A DNA stretch of 64,000 nt from Sporodiniella umbellata (GCA_025677835.1 JAIXMR010000006.1:124001-188000), one strand, 5' to 3'. Shown: positions 24,001-36,600, counted from the stretch's first letter. Numbers and translations: made by a program. The notes: generated by a model not told the origin, from the letters alone.

Positions 24001-27000
24001 CAAGATAACCTCGGGCTCATATACTTGGGCATCAACCTTACATTGACGGTCCTTTTTACGACGCCAGTAAGCTGTCTTTTTACCCAACAGACAGGCGTCA
24101 TCGTTATCCTCATCCTTGGGAACCCAACGCTCAAAGTCGCTTCGTGATTCGTCATTCTTATTGATGACACACTTGGGTTGATTTGCTTGAGAAAAGTCGA
24201 CGGTGGTCACTACAGGAGATCGCTCGCCTGAGCGTAAATGGCCAATGATAACAAATCGAAGGGTAGAAGAGTTAGGATCAGTAGTAAGCGTCTTGACACG
24301 TATAGGCTCCGATGAAAAAGCGTAGGTATGCCAGTTAGCGCCTTGGTCCCAGGAATAGGACATTTCATTTGTTGGCCCTTCATCGTTAATCAAAGCTAGA
24401 ATGGAACCTTGATCGCCAAATTCATATAAGTGTTCGCCATCGCGGATCTTAATCCAAGTATGTCCACCGTCACGCGTCATGAATGTATCGCTTTCGCTGT
24501 ATTCTTTCATAAAAGGCCCAACATTACCCACGCCCATAGCAAGACCGGGTGCACCCACTGAGGAAAAGATAGCACCCACACCTTGGATGTCAGAGCGACT
24601 ATGGAGATTGAGGGTACAGTCCTTAGTGTCACAGTTCATATTATTAGGGGGCGAGAGAGGGTGCCATGATCCACCATCGTCCCAACTGATCATGGTGCGC
24701 ACTTGCTTCGACTTTTCAGGGTGACCAATCAAATCTACTGTATTCCACACTTGGTTAGCCAGAATGATTCCATCAATGCTTTGGAATTTCTCAAAATCAA
24801 CAAAACCAGAGCTCGCGCCGTTGGTATTATCAAGAGACATATGGTAAAATGTGCCGTTTTCATTCGATTTGTAAAGGGTACCAACCGCCCTCCCAGAGCC
24901 CATATTTTTAAATATATTCAAAAGAACAGAGTGTGTAGTGGATTGTAAAACAGTGAAGGTCTAGAATGAGGTCAGTATAAACATATCTACATGTGCTTGC
25001 TGTCACTTACCATACGGCTTACGTATTCGTTGGGCGGGAATTGTGCTTCAGCAAAATTCTTACCATCGATACTGGTGTGCAAAGTGAGCTCACCTTTATC
25101 AGTAGATGCTACAGCCATAAAATCCTCTATTACAAAAAACTCTACAATTTTTTCAAAGTAAACGTTTGTTGTATCTTTCAAAAAATTCACGCGGACTAAG
25201 CTCAGATCGCTTTCTGGCTGGTTCTTATCATATGCTGAGCAAAAGACAGTATCTTCTTCAACCTGGAAGTGAGCATCGCGTCCAAAAATACACTTGCCAA
25301 CATGCATATCTAAAGCAGTCCAGTCGCCTCCGTGATTTCTAGACACATAGGCTTCATTGTGAGCTAAAGAATCCTGTGCGTCACCTATGAATAATAACCA
25401 ATCTTTCTGAACAGGATGGAAATCCAAAACATCAGGCGAAGAGATGGTTGGGGGGGCTGGCGTTTTGATCGAGGACCAAGTTGCACCTTGATCCTCAGTA
25501 TAGCGAAGGCCGTCTTTTAGAATAGCATAGGCTCTTTTCTCGTTGAACTCATGCATGACCAAACTCGAAACATACCCATCATTTTCAAGTACGCGTTTCC
25601 ACGACATACCTTGGTTTTCAGCTCGCCATACTTCGCCTGATTGCAGACGAACTAAAACGTATTCTGATTTTTTGAAATACAAAAACTGTTCGATCTCGCT
25701 TCTGAATTTGATTTGATACTGTTGGATTCCTTTGTCAGCAGGCAAATATGCATTTCCGCTTACTGAGGGCACAACCCCACTAGTGTTGTCTCCGCATCTG
25801 CGTTTGACAGGCTCGTCTAAGCGGTTGTAGTTGGGGGGTATACATGTATTGCCAGGCACAAGGCGGTACCCGCTAGAGCCGTAATAGGTGTCGTCTTTGG
25901 ATCTACATTCAGAAGACGGGATTCGATCAGGACCAACACGAGTACAGTCTCCGTTAGAGTTTCGCAAAAAATTATAGTCGCATTCATAATCAAATTTGGT
26001 GCAAGCGCAGTTCTTGGTTTCTGTCTCTGGGTCTTGGAATTCACGACCCACATAGCAATCGCTCTGGGCCTTGCGACGGTAAAACATTTGTTCGTGTCCC
26101 ATTAGACAGTCAGGACCCTCGGTGATATCGCGCGCAAACCACTTTTCAAAATCGCTACGCGATTCATCTGGATCTAATCTACACTGACGGTTATAAATTG
26201 AGCTAAAGTCAAGCTGTATAGCTTGTACATTGGCTTCGGCAAATCGTGCGGAGCCAGCAATAAGAAGAAATTTACGAGATGTTGATTCAGGATCTGTTGT
26301 CAGTGCCCTAGCACGTACTGTCATACCCAAGTTCAATTGCTCCCTGTGCAAAAAAAAAAAAAAAAAAAAAAAAGGCTAAGTCTAGAGCCACATAAACTAT
26401 AGACGGTTTTGCTTTACCAATGTGCGCCACGATCTTTACTCCATAGGACATGATCTGTATCTTTCTCATCATCTACCATAACAATCAATGTGCCCATATC
26501 GCCAAATTCGTACATGTGTGCGCCTTCGCGTACCATGTTCCAAGAGATACCCCCATCAGTAGATAAGAAGGTATCGCACTCATCATAACTCATCAAGTAA
26601 GGACCGTAGTTACCGACACCCATCAAAACACCCACAGCAGTTTGAGAGGAGGCAATTTGTCCAATGTTGTGATTAGAAGTCACGGAATGTAAATTCAAGG
26701 TACACTAATTGTAAAGACTTAGAGTGCATTCTTATATTTCTACGCTTAAACTGTACCTTGCCATTGCGGCATCCCATATGATTTCCATGTGTGTCTCTTA
26801 CAGTGGTTATCTCTTTCCAACTTCCACCATCATCAAAACTAATACGTGTACGAACCAAGTGTTCAGCCATTTGAGTCTCTACTTGACGTGCGTTTATAAT
26901 TTCGTTCGCCATCAACACGCCTTCCATTCCTGGAATACGCTCAACATCAATAAAGCCAGTGGGGTTTCTGTTGGTGTTTTCCAGCGATTTTGTGAAAAAG

Positions 27001-28105
27001 GTGCCATTCGAATTTGATTTGTAAAGGGATCCGTAACGGCTACGCTCACCTTCTAGTACATCAATTAGCAGAGAAGGGTTTGAGCTTTCTATAATAGTGA
27101 ATGACTTTTCTTGCAAGCTAGCGCCTTCGGGAAATACAGCTTCATGCCAGATTTGGCCGTCAAGAGTCACGTAGAGCGACATATCTGTTACTTTTTTGTC
27201 TGGATTAGCCGCAGCCACAATGAAAGGGCCCACAGCGCTTACGTCTATCACTCCGTTTATAGGCTTTCCTTCTCCAAAGTCTACTACCTTCTCTGTTTGG
27301 AAAAAAGTATCGGATCGAACAAGATGATAGTCTTTACTGTCTGATGTAGGTTCAACACACATGATGTCATTTGTGGGGGCGTTTCGGAACTTGGAACTCG
27401 ACAAACTCCAGATACACGAAGTAGCATGCTCACGTAACATTTGAGCTGAATCAAAGTTATCAAAGGTGTAAAGGTACTTTTCACATCCAAAAAGTTAGTA
27501 AATTATATAAAAACAAGCATAATAAAGAGCGTTGTACTTACAGTGCTTTGACATTCCATTCCCGTCCAGGAACCAAGTTTACAAGAAGTACCATGGAATA
27601 ATATGTATCCAGAACGCTCGGCATGGAACGATAAATGGGGAGGTGAACCACCAGCTTCAATACGAGTTTGAAACTGCTGCCAAGTCTTTCCTTTGTCTGT
27701 TGTTTTCCAGTGTATTTTTCCAGGAGTTAAAACGTAAGCCTGAAAAGCATTAGTGCCAAGAAAAAACAACGTTAAACTTACTCTATTGTTATCGTAAGGA
27801 TGTTCATACAAGAATTCGACTTCATTGCTGACATCCTGTATTTTGTTCCAGTCTTTTCCTTGATTTTCTGAGCGATACAGTAAATGGGAGTTGGAATCAA
27901 ACCATAAAATAACCTATCAAATGTCTAAGCCCAACAGGTCTACTCTAATCAAGCTTACTTCCGAGTCCTTGAAATAGAAAAACTTGCTTGGTAGCTTGTC
28001 GAAACCACTTCGTGCGACACTTTGAGCAAAGACTTGCTTTAGACACAAAAGAGATAGTATAAAAAATAGGGCCAGACCCTTCAAGGTCTGCCAGTTATTC
28101 CTCAT
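21086..28105 (-). CDS. VPS10: Vacuolar protein sorting receptor VPS10 with three Vps10 modules
   Basis: Twelve exons (28105-27959, 27913-27782, 27739-27542, 27476-26757, 26704-26418, 26343-25011, 24960-23014, 22965-22176, 22097-21896, 21844-21734, 21676-21482, 21416-21086) give 2130 aa, in frame throughout. A signal peptide (residues about 1-27, ending VFAQS) is followed by three successive modules. Each is a beta-propeller with Asp-box-like repeats (such as [16 protein letters not shown] and TRDAGKTW) plus a ten-cysteine region starting near residues 549, 1203 and 1851. One TM helix follows ([17 protein letters not shown], about 1985-2005), then a 120-residue cytosolic tail with YSAL (YxxPhi) and acidic [12 protein letters not shown], fitting adaptor/GGA and retromer sorting. 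Yeast VPS10 sorts hydrolases from Golgi to vacuole and has two modules. The intron at 21481-21417 starts with GC. Confidence 0.95.
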
Positions 28106-29254
28106 GTTGTATTGGTAAAAAGAAATATGTAGCTTCGCGTCGAATTACTTTTCTTTAAAAAAAATGAAAAAACTTGGAAAGAAATGCTTCGGTCCAATAG
28201 TCTCTCTCTCTCTCTTTTTTTTTTTATGTCTTTCAAGAGTGTTTTTTTTTTTTTAAAAAACAATGTTTTTGTGTAGAAAAGGCACCTAGCCCTCTTTCTA
28301 GACTGGTATAACAAAGCAAAAGTCACTCTTGCCAACGGCAATTTCGATTGGTTGTAGGTGTTTGAAAGGCAATCTGTGTATCTTTTTCCCACCAAAAAAA
28401 AAAAGTAGACGCATTGTTAGCTAAAACTGTCCAATAGTGAGCCGACATGTTAGGGGAACGAAAGTTTATTTAACATGTAAACAAAAAATATAGTGGAACA
28501 CCAAGTCAAGTTGCCTCAAATAAAGCTATAGTATATTAATGTCTACCATACTATGCTGGCCTGCTTCGTGGTACCAAAAAGCCAAGATAAGCTTTAACAG
28601 CATTTGTATAGTGTGTACCGTGGATACATTGATAGTCTAAACAACTAAAGAAGTCTTATTGTTACATTGAGTGTTACTCATATTACTATTAAGATTCATT
28701 TTTATAGTTGATACACAGTTTGTTTTTACAACGTTTCATCTAAAGTAGCGCGTCTCTTAATCGGCTTTCTATTGAACAAGGTGAAGAAAAAAAATTGATT
28801 TGATGAGCGGTAAGGGTTACAAACAAGTGGAAACATCAGACAGCAGCTTTCGGTCATGTTTTCTTATGAGGTATAAAAACAGGCACTTGACACAAACACT
28901 CTAAAAAAAAGGAGTTATAAGCATAGTCACGTCTGTATAAATAAATAGTTGCATTCATTCAAACTGGCTTCAGAAAAAGACTAGGTTGTCTAGACTACTA
29001 TCTTTTTGGCTTTGGATAGAGAAAGTACGACTCTATTTTTGTGTTACTAGAAGCGCCGCAATGTGTCGCAAGAATCGGTATTGATTGTTTAGCTTTACAC
29101 CTCAAAGGCAACCTTTTCATAATTAGCTGGTTTCGCTTTGTTGATTGGCAGGATAATGGTTTTAAAGACCGATTAGCCCAGAATTAATTTTGAACATTTA
29201 CTCTTTTTCCACCTATTCTATTCTTCATTACCCCTACTTCTTTGTATAGACATA
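28106..29254. other. Intergenic between divergent genes
   Basis: 1.15 kb between the VPS10 and CPSF6-like starts. Short CT, T and A runs near the VPS10 side. No supported gene. Confidence 0.5.
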
Positions 29255-30546
29255 ATGGCTGAAGAAGAAGTGGACATTTACAGCGATTATGACTTTAATC
29301 TAGTATTTTTTTGAAAAAAAAAAAAAAAAAAAAAAAACAAACAAAGATGTAACCTAAACAATCTTTTTATTTATAGGGAGACGATCTCGAAGACATTGTT
29401 CAAGATGTGCCATTTAAGAAAAGATCAAGATCAGACAACGAAGAGAACAGGGATGAAAAGGTACAGAAATGAACCATGTACTTTTGTCTATCTAAACTGT
29501 TCTAATTCTGTGGCTCACTTAGTTATTGAAAACACCTAAACACAACGAAGAGCAGAAACCAGGTGAGAATAAACTGTAACCACCCCATTTGAGGAGACTT
29601 ATAAAAATAAAAGGGTCTCAGAAGATACAAACTACAACACAAGCATACCAAGTTCACAGGCATCAACCCCAACATCAACAAGTGCCTACATCATTGACAC
29701 AATTACGAGGTATATCTAATCAGCCTACCAGTAGTATTTATTTAGGGGAACTTCATTGGGTAACCCAAAATCAGTAAACCAGAGTACTATAGTAACAAAT
29801 ACAATATAGTATACAACTGATAATGATGTTCGAGAGCCATTAAAAAAAGCACAACTGATAGAGCACCTTAAAGAGTTAACGTTTTTTGAAAACAAAATGA
29901 ATGGAAAATCCAAAGGGTAGGCATATTCATTTGTTCGGTTTAGCTATTTACTAAAACATCTATTTGTTTCAAAGAATTGTTTTTCTCAAATTCGAAAATG
30001 AAGACCACGCTTCTCATGCAAAAAACATATTTGAAAGAACGTAAAAAGTTTTAGTAGCATCTTTGGTTATCTGTTTCCTAATTTTACACTGTATGTATCT
30101 ATATATACTAGAGAATTCGACCATAAGCGAGTTTATGCTCTTTATACAACAGCGCCCAACCCGTTCAAACACCTTCCTAAAGGTAATGCGTCTTACACTT
30201 TAAAGCTCGTATTAAGTTATATAAACATATACATTCTACATCTGTAAAAAAAAAAAAAAAAAAAGAATCTAACAACAAGACAACAAGAAACCCGCCCAGC
30301 ACCACAGCTAATATTCCCAGAATGGGCAATGCAACTATGAATTTTGGATTCAATCCAGGTATGCCATATTTTCCTACTCCTGGTGTACCACCCAATATGC
30401 GAATGTATAACGAGATGATGATGCGTGGAAATATGAGAGCCAACAACGGAAGGGGAAGAAACGGACCCAACTTTAACCAACCCACTAATACAGGCAATAG
30501 CATGTATATCAATCCTGCTTTCTTTGATCAACAACAACAACAATAA
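29255..30546 (+). CDS. CPSF6-like RRM protein (cleavage factor Im)
   Basis: Eight exons (29255-29302, 29377-29460, 29523-29562, 29614-29759, 29810-29916, 29975-30040, 30112-30182, 30266-30546) give 280 aa. An acidic N-terminus (MAEEEVDIYSDYDF) and a Gln-rich linker lead to one RRM: IYLGELHWYTTDNDVREPL (RNP2 plus the TTD signature of CPSF6/7), LTFFENKMNGKSKGIVFLKF (RNP1). The C-terminus is rich in Asn, Met, Gly and Pro and ends in a Gln run. CPSF6/7 with CPSF5 bind UGUA near poly(A) sites and set cleavage-site choice in the nucleus. The RS-like tail of animal CPSF6 is absent. The stop lies 112 bp before eL27. Confidence 0.78.
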
Positions 30547-30658
30547 CAATACTAGCGGAGTGTAAATAATTTGGCTGGAAGAAAAAAAAAACAGAGTTTT
30601 TTAATAAAGAAAAATACCGAAAGATTTCCACCCCTTCTCTTAAAAATCCACTTTAGCC

Positions 30659-31400
30659 ATGGTTAAGTTCATTAAAGCTGGAAAGGTAAATTATCCTTTA
30701 ACGTCTGAGGAAAGAGAGTGATGGATGAACGGTTAATTTGTATGGATGGATGATTCGAAACTATGGATGAAAGAGATATATGGAGAAAAAAAAAGTGTGT
30801 GTGTGTGTGTGTGTGTGTGTGCCGACAAAAAAAAAAGACGGAAACAAAAATGGAGCAATGCGACAAAGAGATTTCATTCAGTAAACATCAAACTCAACCA
30901 CTATGTAATAGGTTGTTGTCATCCTTCAAGGACGTTATGCCGGTAAAAAGGCTGTTGTCGTCCGTAGTATGTATTACATCACCCAACATTATCAAAATTC
31001 GTCGATAACTCATCACCTACATTAGACCACGACGAAGGTACTAAGGATAGACCTTACGGTTATGCCGTCGTTGCTGGCGTCGAGCGCTCTCCTCTTAAAG
31101 TTACCAAGTCTATGGGTAAGAAGAAGGTTGCCAAGCGCTCCAAGGTCAAGCCTTTCGTTAAGATTGTCAACTATAACCACATGATGCCCACTCGGTAAAG
31201 CAACGCTCAATATTATAGTATATTAACATATTACAATCAGTTATGCTTTGGAATTAGAACAAATCAAGGGTACCATCTCTGCTGACACTTTCAAGGAACC
31301 CACTCAACGCGATGACTCCAAGAAAGTTATTAGAAAGTTGTTCGAAGAACGTTACCAAACCGGAAAGAACAAGTGGTTCTTCAGCAAGCTTAGATTCTAA
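30659..31400 (+). CDS. RPL27: Ribosomal protein eL27
   Basis: Four exons (30659-30685, 30912-30966, 31026-31194, 31241-31400) give exactly 136 aa, the conserved length. It begins [20 protein letters not shown], has [20 protein letters not shown] (KOW-type region earlier) and ends [10 protein letters not shown]. Component of the 60S subunit. The first intron (226 nt) is longer than neighbours and contains a TG microsatellite. As expected for a ribosomal gene, third positions favour C and T. It converges on TAF6 with 136 bp between stops. Confidence 0.97.
30795..30821. repeat. (GT)n microsatellite in eL27 intron 1
   Basis: Thirteen or so GT units within the first intron, flanked by A runs. Confidence 0.9.
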
Positions 31401-31536
31401 GCACTTTAAAACACAAATAAAGAACAAATCAACCCCATATACACATACACAAATCTATAAATATATCTATTGGAAGAGACTTGTTTTTCGATTAGTGTAC
31501 ACATTCACAGTATAGAGTATTTTATGAGAAAAAAGT

Positions 31537-33257
31537 TTATTGAGACAACTCAAGAATAGCTTTTACTCTTGATTCTTGTCCTTCACAAGCTAGATAACCA
31601 TTACCAATGGTGCTTCCAATGAATTCTGTCAACTCCTTTTGAAGATCTTGTGAGATACAGTCCTCCATACTGTCGTCTGTACCGTCTTGCTCAGTAATAT
31701 GAATCAGCATATTCTATGATACAGGCTTAGAAATGGTGATCGGTGAAGGGTGTGGGTTTCAGTATTTTTGCTTACCAAAAGAGCCTCTTTGCACTTCTTA
31801 GCCTCCTGTACTCGAAGGGGGTTTGCACTATTAAGCGAGTGATCTAAACAGTTTTCGGCATAGAATTTAATATTTGGTACCACCAAAACGCGCGTTACTT
31901 CTGTTCCAATCCCATCTAAGCCAACTATTGCACCGTATTGTGTAGTAAGAGGGCGCCCTGGATCCAGAAATGCTCTCAACAAAGTCTTTGTAATACGAGG
32001 CTGTAATGTATGGTATGATTTTCCAAAGCGATTGCAAATATAGGCAATTAGGGATGCTGCACGACGACGTGTTGACCAATGGTTTTGTTCTTGAGGATTC
32101 TCGCAGATTGTTTTACCAACCAAGCAAGATAAAAGAGGCGGAATAAGTTGATGAAGCTACGAGGAAAGCAGTTAGGCTAGCTGCCTATCTTGAGGGAAAC
32201 TTACGTATGGTTCAATAAAGAGATGCTTATTGTTCAATAAAGCATAGGCCATAGATAGCATTACTTCTAAAATATCTAAGCTCTTATGGTTTTGTGCTAC
32301 CTTTTTGTGAATATGTTGAACAAAATATGGTAATAATTGATGAAGGCCGGGATCAAGTCGCAAACTTTCAAATGCTTGAGACTGTAGTCGCTCATTTTCG
32401 CTCAGTATTGCCTCTGTTATTCTTTCAAAGTACATTTGGAGTTCTTTTGATAATACATGTTTCACGAGAGGCTTCACGTTTACTTGGTCTGTAGTAATGC
32501 CGTTGGAGCTTGTATGTGCTTTGTTTCGTTTAGACAGCAATTCCGCTTTCGCATCTATTCCTTTTTTTAGCTTGTGAAATCAGTTTTATATGGCAATTAC
32601 CGCTAGGTGTAGGGTTCTGAGGAATAGCAGGCTGCACACCCTCAATAGCAAGCCAATGAGCTGTAAAGGTTACATCCAAAGGGATTTTGGGTAAAGGCTT
32701 ATTTAAAACAGTGTCAAAGTCGATTTCCTCATCTTCATCAAAGTAGATTTCAGTTGAGTTCAAAGTAGTTTTTCTGAACTTGGGTGTATCCCCATTCATA
32801 TAACCGTAAAGGGGCTGATTTAGTTTTGGTGTAGATTGTTTTGTTTTTTAAAGAACGGAACTGTTTAAATAGGACGTTTCATACACGTATTGCTACACAA
32901 TTTACTTCAACATTTTTTACACGGAGTGCCGAATTGATATCGTCTACAGTTAATTTTGTTCTTTTCGAATGTCTCATGAACTTGGTCGCTTCCTTCATTC
33001 AAGTAAAAAATTTGGCTGATGAGTTGACTGTTTATGAACAAACATTTTCTCTCTAGCTCTTTTATGTGATTCTTACTTGGATGAGTTCATGTATTCTGTA
33101 TTCAACATCCTGTGCCAAAGCTGTTGTTGTTTCGTCCTTTAGATTAGATATTCCTAGTGACTCTCCAATATTCTATGTAGAAAAAAGTTGAGTAAAAACT
33201 CAGTTGGCATACCCTAAAAAAAAATACCTTGATAGTATCTTTTGGAAATACACTCAT
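31537..33257 (-). CDS. TAF6: TFIID subunit 6 (TAF6)
   Basis: Seven exons (33257-33228, 33172-33077, 32992-32906, 32814-32601, 32554-32205, 32156-31776, 31713-31537) give 444 aa. The histone fold opens MSVFPKDTIKNIGESLGI and continues DVEYRIHELIQ, EATKFMRHSKRTKLTVDDI and NSALRVKNVEPLYGY, the diagnostic TAF6 block. A linker follows, then the TAF6 C-terminal HEAT domain (LSKELQMYFERITEAI, EPYLHQLIPPLLSC, RRRAASLIAYICNRFG, QYGAIVGLDGIG). TAF6 pairs with TAF9 in TFIID (and in SAGA in yeast). It shares a 143-bp divergent promoter with PUS10. Confidence 0.96.
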
Positions 33258-33400
33258 GCTTAATTATCTCTTAGCGCGTTCTCTTTATTGAAAAAAAGGA
33301 CAGAAGAAACCGAGTTTAATTTTTTCGTTTTTTTAAACTTCAGATTCTTTCAAAAGCCACCTATCTCTTGATAACTTTTTTTTCTTTTGTCTCTAATAGA
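33258..33400. promoter_or_regulatory. Bidirectional promoter TAF6/PUS10
   Basis: Only 143 bp separate the two start codons. The stretch is AT-rich with T runs on the PUS10 side. I see no clear TATA box. Both genes must be driven from here unless one promoter lies inside the other gene. Confidence 0.7.
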
Positions 33401-35170
33401 ATGGCAAACATTGAAAATTTCTTGCAAACTGGGGCAGCTCTTTTCAAAGAAAACAATTACGACAATGTGTTGTCCGTAGCACAAGCACTGATAGAGTGTG
33501 GCAGTTGTTCTCGCTGCATTCTGCGTTTTCTTGGCTGCAGCCAGCAAACACTTTATGCTATTGAAGAGAAAGTAAATACTAGCGGGCTTTGGGGATAATA
33601 GTTATTAATAGGAATTTTTGTACATAGGAGCTATTTACACAATGGAGTGCTTTAATAACAAAACACCTGTCGAAACCACCTGTCAAGACGGAAGGATTAT
33701 GCGTTGCCTGTTTAGGATCACTACAGCACATTGAAGAATATGTGCCTCGTGCGTTCGAGAGCTTAGTTGCAGAAACATATCAAGTAAATGATATTTCTTT
33801 GAGCTGTACCTTGCCTGTTAGTACTTTGATTCGAAATCATTTGCTAAAGTTTTATTTGAAAGACAAAGGTCTTACATACACTGGACTTGATGATGAGGGC
33901 TTTGTTAAGGATCCGAAAAACATTTTCAAAAATTTCTTGGGAGAACATATCGAAAAAAATTCACAATACAAAGTAGATAACGAAGCTGGTTTTCGTATGG
34001 CAGTTGTGCTAGATCATGAAGCCTCTTCGCAAGAACATATGATATTGGCTCAGTTGGAAAAGCCATTATTGAAAATCAAAACTATTAGACAGAAAAGGAG
34101 AAGAGTGGTAGTGGGTGATTCCAGACAGTGCATTAGTTATGCGCTCTTAAAACTGGACCCTGAAGAAGCCAAAAAGTAAGGAAATTAGATTCACCCATTA
34201 GTTTGCTAAAACCTCTACGTTAAGAGTGACATCTATCCCCCCTTCAGTTCCTACAGAGAAGCCCACTATCAGCAGCGTTACGTTCACCAACACTTCCACC
34301 TATGTAGGTGGGCGATACTTGAAGTTTTCTAGAGAATACAGCCAGACACCTTGGAACGTTAGAGGAGCCAAGTTGACAGAAAACTCTGTGTCTGAATGCT
34401 TTGAGCTTATAAAGATTCGTCATAAAGCGGACGATGCCAAATTCTGTACAGCAGGTCGTGAAGACGCCAACGTACGTATGCTGGGTACAGGAAGACCTTT
34501 CTTTCTTGAGTTAATCAACCCAAGGATACCCCGCTTGACTGATCAAGAATATCAAGAACTTGAAAACGAAATCAATGAATCTCCTGAACATAAAAACTCA
34601 GTCCAAGTGAGACACTTGACTTATATTAAACCGTAATACTTTCTTTTTTTTTTAAAAAAAAAAAAAGACACGGTTAAATAACAATTTCTTTTCTATACAT
34701 ATAGTAAAGATACAAAAATCATCAAGGAGGGTGAAGAAAAGAAGACCAAAAAATATAGAGCACTTGTGTGGCTTTCTGAACCTCTGACTGATGAACTGAC
34801 TCAACGCATTAATGAAGCTGGGAGCAAAGTGTGTCCGATTATACAAAAAACACCTGTTAGAGTGTTTCAAAGAAGAGCAGCTATTGACCGCCCAAAGACT
34901 ATCTATGCCGCAAGCATTGTCCGAGTCAGTGATAAGCCAGAGGAGGCACACTTTGGTGTCTATGAGATGCATGCTCAAGCTGGTACATATATCAAAGAGT
35001 TTGTACACGGCGATTTGGGCCGAACACAGCCTAATTTAGCCAACCTTGCTGGTATTCACTCAGCAGATCTTCTTGAGTTGGATGTAGTTGATGTAGATTT
35101 GGTCTGGCCACCTGTTAGTAAAGCGACAATGAATGAAAACAATAAACGAGTATTAACAAATGATGCTTAA
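33401..35170 (+). CDS. PUS10: tRNA pseudouridine synthase PUS10
   Basis: Four exons (33401-33571, 33628-34175, 34225-34632, 34705-35170) give 530 aa, matching human PUS10 (529). The N-terminal THUMP-containing half has zinc-type cysteine pairs (CGSCSRCILRFLGC, then LCVACLGSLQ). The catalytic half has NTSTYVGGRYLKFSR, then AGREDANVRMLGTGRPFFLE. By analogy with other synthases the Asp of GRED is catalytic and is present; the second acidic position of the usual GREDxD motif is Asn here. The C-terminus has AGTYIKEFVHGDLGRTQPN. In archaea and animals it makes pseudouridine 54/55 in tRNA. Its stop overlaps the stop of the opposite hydrolase gene. Confidence 0.95.
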
Positions 35171-36600
35171 GTTTGCATCTCTTCTCTAACAGCTTTATTA
35201 AAATCTTCGGGGTTTTCTAAATACATATGATGTCCCCCTGATGCAATTCGAATTATTTTGACCGGCACTTTCATGTTTTTCTTGGCATCTTCTGCTGCTT
35301 TGTAGTCCATCCAATCTTGTTCACCATAAATAAATACAGTAGGCATCTTTAAATTTGCTAGGCGATCAATCAAAGGTTTTCGGGCAAAGGCTCCAGGTGC
35401 TAAAATAGCAGCTAAAGCATACTCCCCTGATCCATTGGATGAGGTGATGTGGTATCTAACAATAAAGTCAATTGAGTTTCTACTCCCCATCCCCTGTTTT
35501 TTTTTTTTTTTTTTTTTTTTTTTTGGAATCCAACTTACAAATAATCGTAGAAGTCGTGTTGTTCTGATTCAGATAAATGAGCAAAACGCCTTGAAGTGTA
35601 AGAATGTACAAGACGAGGGCCAAAAGGACCAGTCATACGTACAATTGACATTGGAGTAATATTTTTATTCCATAGATAGGTAGCCCATGCTGGTATTTTT
35701 CTTCTAGGAGGATCAACAGGCTTTTCTCCTTCTTGAAAGTTGGTGCTGATTTCCTCTGCTTCTTTTTGCAAAGTTTCTTGAGGATTGTTAGGTTTTGTTA
35801 TTGTTTCCGGAGGCGGGTTAGGAATTCCAGCTAATCTAAATGATTAGTTTACCCAACCTTCTTGTTTCTAAAAAAAAGAAAAAAAAAGAAAAAAGGCTGC
35901 TAACTGTAAGTCTACCTGGGGAAACAAGAATAAGTTTTTCAACTCTTTCAGGGTATTTGAGTGCATAACAGGCAGAGAAATAACCGCCCAAGGAGTGACC
36001 AAAAAGCGTCATTTTGTCTAATCCCACTTTCTTTCTCCAGCTCTCCAAAGACTCTACAAAGTGGTCTTCGACATTACTTACTATATCATCCCATGTTTGA
36101 TTGGATTTCTTGAGAATCGTCCATTTTGGTCTTGAGCTATTACCCATTCCCGACCAGTCTAAAGAAAACAGCCTCCACCCAGGTGCTTGTGATAATTCTT
36201 GATAATTTCTGTAAAAAAACGCAAGTCCGGCACCATAGCCGTGACAGATGACAAGGTTTTTTTGCCCGCTTTCTTGTTGTATAATTGTATCTAGATTGTC
36301 TACCCTTTCTGAATCAAACTGATAAGGCTTGTCCTGCCCGGGTTTCTGTGCGATATACAAAGTGTTTATCTGGCTTTTTCCTTCGTCATCCACCGGAATA
36401 CGACCCATTCGAGCTAATGTAGGTATCTGGTTTGTAATTCCTGGTAAGGCGTCGTAGACTCGCTTTACGATACGAGCCTCTGCAATATCTGCAGTTTTTG
36501 AAGATCTTTGCCACCAGTTTTTCATAAAGTTCATGTAGGTAGTAGGAGGAATAACAGCTGGTAATGGGCTTATTTTAGGAAGATTGCTTGGACTTTCCAT
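35167..36600 (-). CDS. Alpha/beta hydrolase, ABHD4/5 (CGI-58)/ICT1 family
   Basis: Three exons (36600-35916, 35830-35539, 35455-35167) give 421 aa. CHGYGAG is the oxyanion segment, LDWSGMGNSSRP is typical of ABHD4/5 and yeast ICT1/CLD1, and GHSLGGYFS supplies an intact serine nucleophile (animal CGI-58 has Asn there). YGEQDWMDY carries the acid region and GGHHMYLENPEDF the catalytic histidine. The HX4D acyltransferase motif of the family is HX4E here. Family members act on lysophospholipids, cardiolipin or as lipase co-activators. Substrate cannot be told from sequence; cytosolic, lipid-droplet or mitochondrial location is possible. The intron at 35538-35456 holds a T/A run. Confidence 0.9.
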
